Positions 46,021 through 53,660 of a DNA stretch of 64,000 nucleotides are shown here, piece by piece. Every line of letters begins with the position of its first letter. Positions within the stretch are counted from its first letter, which is position 1. Origin of the DNA: DASVWZ01 sp963708575 (GTDB taxonomy: Bacteria > Acidobacteriota > Terriglobia > Terriglobales > Acidobacteriaceae). The notes beneath the pieces are model-generated. The model saw only the letters and a program-made list of their open reading frames with translations, ran no database searches and was not told the origin of the DNA. The translations under genes and the position numbers were made by a program. The DNA is taken from contig CAVPTB010000007.1 of assembly GCA_963708575.1 (NCBI GenBank), positions 744,001 through 808,000 on the forward strand, read 5' to 3'.

Positions 46021-47843
46021 AGCATGTCTCCCTGCTCACGGCTGATACCATTGCCGATGAATTCCGGCATGGTAGCGTGGCCGGGTTGGGCAATGCCTTT
46101 TCGCGCTATCACTTGCCAAAACGTGCGGCTGAGAATGCGCAAGTCCAGCCAAAAGTTTCGATGGCGGACGTACCACAGATCGAAAGCGAATTTTTCATCC
46201 CAGGTAAGAGCATTGCGCCCGTTGATCTGCGCCCAGCCAGTGATGCCGGGCTTCACATCATGACGTCGCATCTGTTCTGGCGTGTAACGGTCGAGGTAGC
46301 TCGCCAGGAGTGGACGCGGCCCGACTAGACTCATCTCTCCGCGTAAGACGTTGATCAGTTCCGGCAGCTCATCCAGGCTGGTAGCGCGCAAGAACTGGCC
46401 GAACGGTGTCAGCCGTTCGGCGTCCGATAGCATTGCACCGTCGGGGGAGCACTCATCAGTCATGGTGCGAAATTTAAGACAAGTGAAGGGGGTCGCGTTA
46501 TATCCAGGACGTGTTTGCTTGAAGAGGATGGGCGATCCCAAACATAGCCGAACGACTACAGCGATTGCCACGAGAAGCGGGGAAAGAATGATCAGCAAGG
46601 CCAAAGCTGCGACGAAATCGAAGGCGCGTTTAACAACCAGACTCGCGGCAGGGGATTTCTTCCGCTGGGAAAGCTCTTCCAACATTTCTCGATAAAGTTC
46701 CGCGTGAGCTTTCCAAATTGATTCTGGTCGAAAATCCTGCTCCATCCATTTACGACCGGCATGACCCATATCGGAGCGCATCTCGGGGTTACGAAGAAGC
46801 TTGTCGACGGTCGTGGCTAAGGCATTTGCATTTCGGGCGGGTACGATCAGACCCGTGACGCCGTGCTGTACTGAGTCGACCGCTCCGGTTGCGTCGGTTG
46901 TAACCACTGGGACTTCGCTGGCTTGAGCTTCGAGGGGAACACCGGGAAACCCTTCGCGGTAGGTCGGCAGAACGAAGACATCCATCAGGGCGTAGTAAGG
47001 AGCGGTGTCGCTGACGAATCCGGCGCGCAAAACGGTCGGAGTGGTTTCGATATATTGGCGAACTTCAGGTTCAACGGGATCGCCGTTCTCAAAATCGCCA
47101 ACCAGAAGGAGGCGCAGAGCGGGACGTGACGTACTCAATTCACGAAATGCTTCCACCAGTTCCCGCATTCCCTTGTCTTTGACGAAGCGGCCGACGAATC
47201 CGATTACGATTTCGCTGCCGCTCAGTCCCAGGGCCTTGCGCAGTTCGGAAACCTCGTGGCTCTTGCGATTCTTAGGAGTAAAACGCTCGGTGTCGACCCC
47301 GCAGCTTCCTTTGCAGAGGGGATGAGCCTTCTCTGGACTCACGAGTTTCAATTCGATGGCGCGAAGTCGGAGACTCTCGCTGACCGGGACCACTCGATGG
47401 GCGCAAGCGCAAGCTACCCATTCGGCCAACCATAAGACACAGCGCTTGAACCCCGTGGCGGTCTCAAGACGCAACCCGCGTAGGGTATAAACGCGACAGG
47501 GGACGCGCGCAAGCAGAGCAGCCATAGAACCTAAAAGTCCCGCCTTAGGGGTGCTGACGTCCACGACTTGAGGCTGGACTGATCTCATCTTTCGAAACAG
47601 AGTCCATAAGGAAACCAAATCGCGAAAAATGTGAATCTCGCGTTCCATAGGGACTGCGATGCTGGCTGCCCCTTGAGAACTGGTGACCTCGTTTAATAGA
47701 GGTCCAGGGGCGGAGAGCAACGTCGTGGCGAAACCTGCATTTTCCAGGTAACGCAGCATTCCCGCGGTAAAACCCGCAGCCAATGGAGACGGTGACCGCG
47801 AAGAGCACTTGTGGGCTGCATCGATTTGTTTCGAATCAGGCAT
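46017..47843 (-). CDS. Fusion: GT4 glycosyltransferase + phosphoglycosyltransferase
   Basis: Residues about 1-385 form a GT4 enzyme (SPLAAGFTAGMLRYLENAGF start, VGRFVKDKGMRELVEAF, PTYREGFPGVPLEAQASEVP with the EGFxxxxxE nucleotide-sugar motif). Residues 403-590 form a bacterial sugar transferase of the PglC/WcaJ-core type: one re-entrant hydrophobic helix (VVKRAFDFVAALALLIILSP), KFRTM, the Asp-Glu catalytic pair at about 491-492 in TSLDELPELINVL, and MSLVGPRPLL. One polypeptide could thus load the first sugar on undecaprenyl phosphate and add the second. Campylobacter does these steps with separate PglC and PglA. 608 aa. Confidence 0.88.
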   Translation of the reverse strand: MPDSKQIDAAHKCSSRSPSPLAAGFTAGMLRYLENAGFATTLLSAPGPLLNEVTSSQGAASIAVPMEREIHIFRDLVSLWTLFRKMRSVQPQVVDVSTPKAGLLGSMAALLARVPCRVYTLRGLRLETATGFKRCVLWLAEWVACACAHRVVPVSESLRLRAIELKLVSPEKAHPLCKGSCGVDTERFTPKNRKSHEVSELRKALGLSGSEIVIGFVGRFVKDKGMRELVEAFRELSTSRPALRLLLVGDFENGDPVEPEVRQYIETTPTVLRAGFVSDTAPYYALMDVFVLPTYREGFPGVPLEAQASEVPVVTTDATGAVDSVQHGVTGLIVPARNANALATTVDKLLRNPEMRSDMGHAGRKWMEQDFRPESIWKAHAELYREMLEELSQRKKSPAASLVVKRAFDFVAALALLIILSPLLVAIAVVVRLCLGSPILFKQTRPGYNATPFTCLKFRTMTDECSPDGAMLSDAERLTPFGQFLRATSLDELPELINVLRGEMSLVGPRPLLASYLDRYTPEQMRRHDVKPGITGWAQINGRNALTWDEKFAFDLWYVRHRNFWLDLRILSRTFWQVIARKGIAQPGHATMPEFIGNGISREQGDML

Positions 47844-47949
47844 TTTCAGTTTGGCCGAGATTTTACTTGGCTTAGGGATGGATTAACCCCAGCTGCTTAT
47901 AGATCGCAAGCGATCGGACGCCAAGGAGCAAGAAATGACGAGCCATGGA

Positions 47950-49314
47950 CTACTCCTGCAAAGCAGGACTGGTGGCGATCCGAATCTCAACCCGCGGAGC
48001 AGCAAATTTCACCGGTCGAATTCGACCGGCCAATATGAACAAAGCCGACGCATCAAACACAGCCCTGAAAGTCCATGCCAGCGCTGCGCCCGCAATACCA
48101 AACCAGTGGACCAACGGGTAAAAGATAACGAGATAGAGTGGCAACTCGATCAAGTGCAGCTTGCCGGTCCATTCCGCTTTCCCTAATCCTTGGATCAGGG
48201 CAAAAGGCATAGCCGCAAGCCCATTTAGAAATACACCCACAATGAGAATCTGCAACGGCAGAGAGCTGTGATCAGCAAAATCGACTCCCAACCAAATCTT
48301 AAGTCCGTAGTGGGAGAATAAAAGAATGGCGATAGTTGGAGGCGCCAAAACGGCTCCCAGGTACTTCAACGAGCGGACGTAAAGTCTATGTGCTTCAGCC
48401 GGGCTCGAAATCAACAGAGTGGAAAACATCGGAAACATTACGCCAGCTAACGCAGCAGGAACGAGTAACAATTTCGTGGCAACCTCATTGGGAGTTGAAT
48501 AGTAGGCCACAGCCTGCAGCGTCAACATGGTTCCAATCAAGAGCCGATCTAGATTAGCCATCACCGGCGAGACAATGCCGGAGACCGTCATCCAACCTCC
48601 GAACGAGAGGAGTTCAGGGATGGGTCCGGTTTGGAAAAGCTTCCCTGTGTGCCAGCCGGGAACGATGCGGTATGCGAGGTGGGCGTAAGCCAGCAGCAGA
48701 GCGACACGACCAGCGAGCAGGACGAGAACGATCGGAAACAGCGAGTGCGAGAACTGAACGGCGACCAGCGGGCCTGCGAAACTGAATACCCCTTGGGGTA
48801 TGCGCAAGATGTTGGAGAGGTCAAATCGTTGATAAGCCTCCACGATGCCTCGAAATCCGGTGGTGAGAATGACAATTGGGATGGAAGTGCTGACGGCCAA
48901 GAGCGATCGCAGCGCATCTGCCTGAAGAGCCTGAGGAATATGAAGGATATGGCGAACTAAAACGGGAGCAGCGAAGGCGAGTCCCAGGCCGCCAACGCTA
49001 CCCATAGCGAACATCAATACGCTTGCCGTAAAAGCGAGCGACGGGATTGTGTTCTCCTCGTTGGCGCCCAAGGCACGGGCTACGAGGTTAGTCAGTGCGC
49101 GCCCCAGACCGAAATCGAAGAGCCCGAAGTATCCGATGAGGACCCAAACAATGGTGAGGAAACCGAAACGGTCGGCGCCAAGGCGATGCAACAACTGGGG
49201 AATTGCGACGGCTGCCATAATAAGGGGCAAGCAACTGCCGGCAATATTCCAGATTGCGTTCCGGGCAATGGCTCTGTGTCCGGTGGAGATCTTAGTTCTG
49301 GAGAAGAATTCCAT
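47950..49314 (-). CDS. Wzx-type polysaccharide flippase
   Basis: A 454-aa protein with about 12-14 hydrophobic helices and the MATE/Wzx layout. The N-terminus NAIWNIAGSCLPLIMAAVAIPQLLHRLG and the FGLFDFGLGRALTNLVAR loop are typical of O-antigen/EPS flippases. It would turn the lipid-linked repeat unit from the inner to the outer face of the inner membrane for the Wzy polymerase. 7 bp follow the GT4 gene upstream; 106 bp separate it from the fusion gene. Confidence 0.87.
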   Translation of the reverse strand: MEFFSRTKISTGHRAIARNAIWNIAGSCLPLIMAAVAIPQLLHRLGADRFGFLTIVWVLIGYFGLFDFGLGRALTNLVARALGANEENTIPSLAFTASVLMFAMGSVGGLGLAFAAPVLVRHILHIPQALQADALRSLLAVSTSIPIVILTTGFRGIVEAYQRFDLSNILRIPQGVFSFAGPLVAVQFSHSLFPIVLVLLAGRVALLLAYAHLAYRIVPGWHTGKLFQTGPIPELLSFGGWMTVSGIVSPVMANLDRLLIGTMLTLQAVAYYSTPNEVATKLLLVPAALAGVMFPMFSTLLISSPAEAHRLYVRSLKYLGAVLAPPTIAILLFSHYGLKIWLGVDFADHSSLPLQILIVGVFLNGLAAMPFALIQGLGKAEWTGKLHLIELPLYLVIFYPLVHWFGIAGAALAWTFRAVFDASALFILAGRIRPVKFAAPRVEIRIATSPALQE

Positions 49315-49321
49315 GTCCGTG

Positions 49322-50452
49322 CTAACTCCGGGTGGGGACCATATTTGCTTCAGCTTTAAGAAGATTGCCGGTAGAGAAACTTGAACTGCCGTCGTGGGCG
49401 TTTTCCAAAATCGTCAGCAGGCGAGGGGCAGTGACCTTGGTGCAGTACTGGGATTCCACCATCTTTCGAGACGCTCTTCCCATACGTTGACGAAGGGCGG
49501 GATCGCGATAGAGGGCTACCAGTGCGTTAATCCATTCCTCGGTCGAGTCGGCCAAGAAACCATTGATGCCATGACGGATTACCTGTGAATTTGCACCGAC
49601 TGGCGATCCGATGACAGGTTTGCCCACTGCCATGTACTGAATTAATTTGTAGGCGCACTTTCCTCGGTCAAAGAGTTTGTCGACAAGAGGCATGATACCG
49701 ACGTCAAATTGTTGAACCATGTCTATCTCGGCGTCTTCTTGCCAGTCGAGCCCCCGGGTTGGAATGCCGAGATCCACACTGCCCGCGCCCACGGTCACAA
49801 ATTCCGCCGGAAGTTGAGCTAGCACGTTCTTGATCGCCGGAGTCGCAAGGCCGAGATTCCTGGATGCCGTGATCGGAGTGCCGATCCACCCGATGGTAAA
49901 AATGCCCCGCGAATAAAGAGGAGCCACTTTGTACCGCGCCAAATCCACCGCCGTGGGTAAGTACTCCACTTTTTGTGCTCCGGCGCGTAAGGCCCGATCC
50001 GCGAGGTAAGCGTTGCCGACAACGACGCAACTCGCGCGCTTCATTAGAGAATCAATCTTGGTGCCGAAAAAGCGCCGTACCAGGTAAGAATTGTGTTGGT
50101 CATAGCAGTGAAAGGTTGCGTCGTCATAGTCAACGACGTAGGGGACCCGGGGCTCTTCGAAGAGGCGCTCGACAAAAGCCGGCGCCCAGGGAAACAACTC
50201 ACTCTGCAGCCAGACCAGGTCGAACTTACGGCGACTTCGCGATATGTCCCGGACACGCTTCGCATAACCTGATAGCACGTGATGCCAGCTTGTTTTCTCA
50301 CCAGAATACAAGCGAGCCACGTATTCATCTGAGAGGAGCGGGGCAACGACGACTTCGTTGCCGTGTTCTCGCAAATAGTTCAAATACTGAAACATCCGAA
50401 GTCTACTGCTGGCTCCCAGCCGGGAGTATTTGGTTAGAGCCAAGATTTTCAT
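49322..50452 (-). CDS. GT4 family glycosyltransferase
   Basis: GT-B glycosyltransferase of the exopolysaccharide repeat unit. The N-terminal domain opens LALTKYSRLGASSRLRMFQY, and the donor domain has GIFTIGWIGTPITASRNLGL, DVGIMPLVDKLFDRGKCAYKLIQYMAVGKPV and SPVGANSQVI. The EX7E motif is replaced by a divergent GKCAYKLIQY block, as in several acidobacterial GT4 enzymes. No signal peptide. The start overlaps the GT2 gene stop by 4 bp. 376 aa. The sugar transferred is unknown. Confidence 0.82.
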   Translation of the reverse strand: MKILALTKYSRLGASSRLRMFQYLNYLREHGNEVVVAPLLSDEYVARLYSGEKTSWHHVLSGYAKRVRDISRSRRKFDLVWLQSELFPWAPAFVERLFEEPRVPYVVDYDDATFHCYDQHNSYLVRRFFGTKIDSLMKRASCVVVGNAYLADRALRAGAQKVEYLPTAVDLARYKVAPLYSRGIFTIGWIGTPITASRNLGLATPAIKNVLAQLPAEFVTVGAGSVDLGIPTRGLDWQEDAEIDMVQQFDVGIMPLVDKLFDRGKCAYKLIQYMAVGKPVIGSPVGANSQVIRHGINGFLADSTEEWINALVALYRDPALRQRMGRASRKMVESQYCTKVTAPRLLTILENAHDGSSSFSTGNLLKAEANMVPTRS

Positions 50453-51378
50453 TCGGCGCCCTTCAGTAGCGATCTCATACAGAGTGCGCGAACCAGAAAC
50501 CAGTAGCCTTCGAACGTGGCTTTCGTATCTCCTAACGAACCCCTTCCAAGATTGGCGATGAGGCGCGTGAACGGCTCAATGAAGAGCGTTGCGAGAAGCA
50601 CACCAGTTGCAGACACAACCCCAAAATGTTTGTAGCTATAGAGAATCCTGCTCCGCAGCACGTAAAACAGCCGTGTAGCCTTTATCTGGTCGGTGCTTCC
50701 GCCTCCTTTATGGAAGGCCCTCGCGTCCGTCAGAAAGTAACTCGAAAATCCCTGCTTGCGGGCTCTGAAGGAAAGGTCGACTTCCTCAAAGTAGACGAAG
50801 AAGCGCTCATCAAAGCCTCCAAGACTGTCAAACAGGCTGCGTCGAATCAGGAAAAATGCCCCGATCACCTGGTCGACGGAACGAGTGTCGCGATGATCCC
50901 ATTCGTGCATCTTCTGGGTGCTCGACGGATAGAATCGGTCAAGGCCAAGGATCTGCAACCACAAACGCCAAGGAGTGGGAAAGCGGGAGCAACTTCTGGA
51001 AACTCTGCCTTCGTCGTCGACTAGCTGAATGCTGCTAATTCCAACCGACGAGTTCTCCGAGTCGCACATAAATCTCAGAGGAACCGAAAGACTGTCCGGC
51101 TCCAATGCCGTGTCAGGATTGAGGAACAGGATGAAGTCCGCATCGCTGCATCGAGCTCCCTGATTGCAGGCTGCAGCAAATCCGCGGTTGGTGGAATTGT
51201 GGACGACTTCTAGAGGTAGTGTTTGGCTGGGAAGGTTGAATGCAGAGCCGTCGGTCGAAGCGTTGTCGACCACGACGATTTTGCGAATCTGTCCCCGGTT
51301 TGCGATTGCGAGGGACTGAATACACTCAGCCAGTTGGAGGCCCGTATTCCAATTGACAATTACTACGTCGAGAATCAT
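50449..51378 (-). CDS. GT2 family glycosyltransferase (rhamnosyltransferase-like)
   Basis: GT-A fold inverting enzyme. VVIVNWNTGLQLAECIQSL, VVVDNASTDGSA, NRGFAAACNQGA and the metal-binding NPDTALEPDS are characteristic of WbbL-like rhamnosyltransferases. GGFDERFFVYFEEVDLSFRAR holds the catalytic base region. The C-terminal 60 residues include a hydrophobic, membrane-associating stretch. 309 aa. Both ends overlap neighbouring genes by 4 bp (ATGA). Confidence 0.86.
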   Translation of the reverse strand: MILDVVIVNWNTGLQLAECIQSLAIANRGQIRKIVVVDNASTDGSAFNLPSQTLPLEVVHNSTNRGFAAACNQGARCSDADFILFLNPDTALEPDSLSVPLRFMCDSENSSVGISSIQLVDDEGRVSRSCSRFPTPWRLWLQILGLDRFYPSSTQKMHEWDHRDTRSVDQVIGAFFLIRRSLFDSLGGFDERFFVYFEEVDLSFRARKQGFSSYFLTDARAFHKGGGSTDQIKATRLFYVLRSRILYSYKHFGVVSATGVLLATLFIEPFTRLIANLGRGSLGDTKATFEGYWFLVRALCMRSLLKGAE

Positions 51379-52583
51379 TGTGCAAATGCTCGCTGTCTAA
51401 ACCGAACAATGAAGAAGAAAAAGAACAGCCCGATGCTGTACTGAATCCAAGTCGATAGGAGATTGAAGTACTGGTCCTGAAAAAATTGCATGGCTAGCGG
51501 AAACAGCGATAGAGCAAAAGCGAGAATATAGGCCGGATGGCCGCGGTCTGCCCGGCGGTACAGATATCCGTGGACTATGCCGAGGATGAACTGAATAATG
51601 AAGATCCCCGGATAAGAAAAGTCCATGAAGTAGGGCTGGTATATCGTGTAGACGTTCGTATCGAAGGGCAGGTTGGCGAAATCCTGGACTAAAGAGGGCG
51701 GTGCGTTGCAGACGCCAAGCTTGGCGCCTACGGCCAACGCGGAACGGAACATATGAGTGCCCAACGTGGGAGTTGCGTCGTTATGCATGAAACTGTCGAA
51801 CGCGGGAAGACTTCCCAGCAAATAGAGCCGAAAAGAGTCCCAGGTAGCGAGTGCACTGTCGGATGCAGAAGTTGAGGTGCTGAGCAAGTCGCGCAGAAGC
51901 GCGATAATCACGAAGATTAAGAGCGATGCGCCCGCGAACACGATCAAGGCTCTTCGGCTGGTCATTTCGCGCGTGATGGCCAACATCCCAAAAATAAGAG
52001 CGAACAGCAATAAAAAAGAGGTTCTGCCGGTAGTGAACAGACAATAGACGCTCGCGGATAGCACCGCGACGGTGCAATGCAGAGGGTGTGACCGGCGAAA
52101 AAACATCACGTGAATGCCGGCGGAGAGAATGCTAGCTGGAATCAGATACTGGATTGCCCCGAGCGGATTGTCTTGTGTGTTCAGAGATGTACGCAAGTTG
52201 CGGAAGAAGCTTCCCGTGGCCCCTCCGCTAGCCAATTCGTTCAGTTGATGAATGAAAAAAGGCAGTCCAATAAGGGGAACTAGAAGAAACATATAAGCCA
52301 GGAAACCGTAGTGGAAGCCATCAAAACGGATCCGCGACTTGAAGGGGCGGAACTTAACGGTGGCAACAAATGATCCCAGACTGAACAAAACCACGCCGAG
52401 AACGATGATGAGATACATCGATCCGGAAAGCGGCAAGAATTCGTCCTGCCCGACGATATAGGCCGCCGTGATTGCTAGCCAAAGCCCAGATTGAAGGACC
52501 GGCGGGTAGAGGGCATCGCGATATCTGATGAAGTTAATCAGCAGTACAGAGGACAGAATCGCAAGAGTAAGTAGATTGACCAT
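51375..52583 (-). CDS. Wzy-like oligosaccharide repeat-unit polymerase
   Basis: A very hydrophobic 402-aa protein with about 10-11 membrane helices and a large central loop (around ATWDSFRLYLLGSLPAFDSFMHND) of the O-antigen polymerase type. FDTNVYTIYQPYFMDFSYPG and the preceding loop fit the periplasmic loop near the active site. Sequence similarity within this family is low, so the call relies on topology and on its place between GT2 and export genes. Wzy would link repeat units on the periplasmic face. Confidence 0.76.
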   Translation of the reverse strand: MVNLLTLAILSSVLLINFIRYRDALYPPVLQSGLWLAITAAYIVGQDEFLPLSGSMYLIIVLGVVLFSLGSFVATVKFRPFKSRIRFDGFHYGFLAYMFLLVPLIGLPFFIHQLNELASGGATGSFFRNLRTSLNTQDNPLGAIQYLIPASILSAGIHVMFFRRSHPLHCTVAVLSASVYCLFTTGRTSFLLLFALIFGMLAITREMTSRRALIVFAGASLLIFVIIALLRDLLSTSTSASDSALATWDSFRLYLLGSLPAFDSFMHNDATPTLGTHMFRSALAVGAKLGVCNAPPSLVQDFANLPFDTNVYTIYQPYFMDFSYPGIFIIQFILGIVHGYLYRRADRGHPAYILAFALSLFPLAMQFFQDQYFNLLSTWIQYSIGLFFFFFIVRFRQRAFAQ

Positions 52584-52681
52584 CGAAGAGTTATCGCTAG
52601 CGTGAAGTTGTTACAGGAGATTATTCGTGGAACTGTAGTCGGGAAAGTTCGGAGCTTGGGCCGAAATCTCTTGAATAAGAG

Positions 52682-53641
52682 TTACGGCAGGCGATAAATG
52701 GTAGCCGCTGCCGCTGTCGGCGCGGCTTGTCCAATGGCGCGCAGAGTTTCTTTGGTGGCGCTGCTCGGGATGAAGAGGATGTCGTTGTCCTTCATTGCCA
52801 AGTCGGTGGACTTAGAATGCAGGATCTTCTTTAGGTTCACCGGAATTTCCTCGCGCCCTTGTGGGGTGGTGCGGATTAGCTTGGCGGATGCGTTCGCCGC
52901 CGTTGGATTGGTGCCTTGCGCCAGGGCTACCGCTTGGAGGATGGAAAGCTGTCCGTCGTGGTCCATGGGATAGCCGCCCGGCCGCATGACGTCGCCGACC
53001 ACGAAGATGACCCCGGTTCGCTCCACGTAAATCGTGTCTCCAGGAAAGACTTCGGGATTGTTCTCTGGTTTCGGCGTTGCGCCCGCGGTTACTTTCACCA
53101 GTTCAGGCGTGCTCGGGCTCGCTGCGTGCGTGATGGTAATGCTGGTTCCGGCGAGGGGTGTGAAGCCCTGAGCGACTGAAATGTAATCCAGAAGATGATG
53201 GGAGCCGAGCGAGGGATACACCCCCGGGCTCTTTACCTCTCCGAGTACCGATACGTTTTGCGTAGCATATTCGGCAACGAACACGGTTACCTGCGGATCT
53301 TTCAGATAGCCGCCAGTCATAAATTTCTGGCGGATCAGGTTCTGCGCTTCTTCGGCCTTCATGCCCGCGACGTGCAACGATCCCAGGAGTGGAAGCAAAA
53401 TATCTCCGGTATTGCTGACTCGCATTTTGCCGCTAAGTTCCGGAGTGTCGAATACAGTCATCTCCAGAAGATCACCAGGGCCGATGGGGCCGGCCGCTCC
53501 GCTGCCGAAGCCACTGCCCCCAAGGGACGCAGTGCTCGGAACAGTAATTTGGCCAGAGGGCTGCCGCTGCGCGGAAAGCGGCCCGATTGATACCGTCAGA
53601 GCGAGCAACAGACTCGCCACAAACTTAAAGTAGGTTGTCAT
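52682..53641 (-). CDS. Polysaccharide export protein (Wza-like)
   Basis: A signal peptide (MTTYFKFVASLLLALTVS, cleaved near LSAQ) is followed by a polysaccharide-export (Poly_export) domain (GPGDLLEMTVFDTPELSGKM) and two SLBB domains (NVSVLGEVKSPGVYPSLGSH; VIFVVGDVMRPGGYPMDHDG). The start is set at 53641 because the signal peptide begins there; the same frame runs open further upstream into the wzc gene without meaning. Lack of a lipobox Cys suggests it is not a classic Wza lipoprotein. 319 aa. Works with the tyrosine kinase as the export machine. Confidence 0.87.
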   Translation of the reverse strand: MTTYFKFVASLLLALTVSIGPLSAQRQPSGQITVPSTASLGGSGFGSGAAGPIGPGDLLEMTVFDTPELSGKMRVSNTGDILLPLLGSLHVAGMKAEEAQNLIRQKFMTGGYLKDPQVTVFVAEYATQNVSVLGEVKSPGVYPSLGSHHLLDYISVAQGFTPLAGTSITITHAASPSTPELVKVTAGATPKPENNPEVFPGDTIYVERTGVIFVVGDVMRPGGYPMDHDGQLSILQAVALAQGTNPTAANASAKLIRTTPQGREEIPVNLKKILHSKSTDLAMKDNDILFIPSSATKETLRAIGQAAPTAAAATIYRLP

Positions 53642-53660
53642 AATCTGTTTTCCCGATCCT

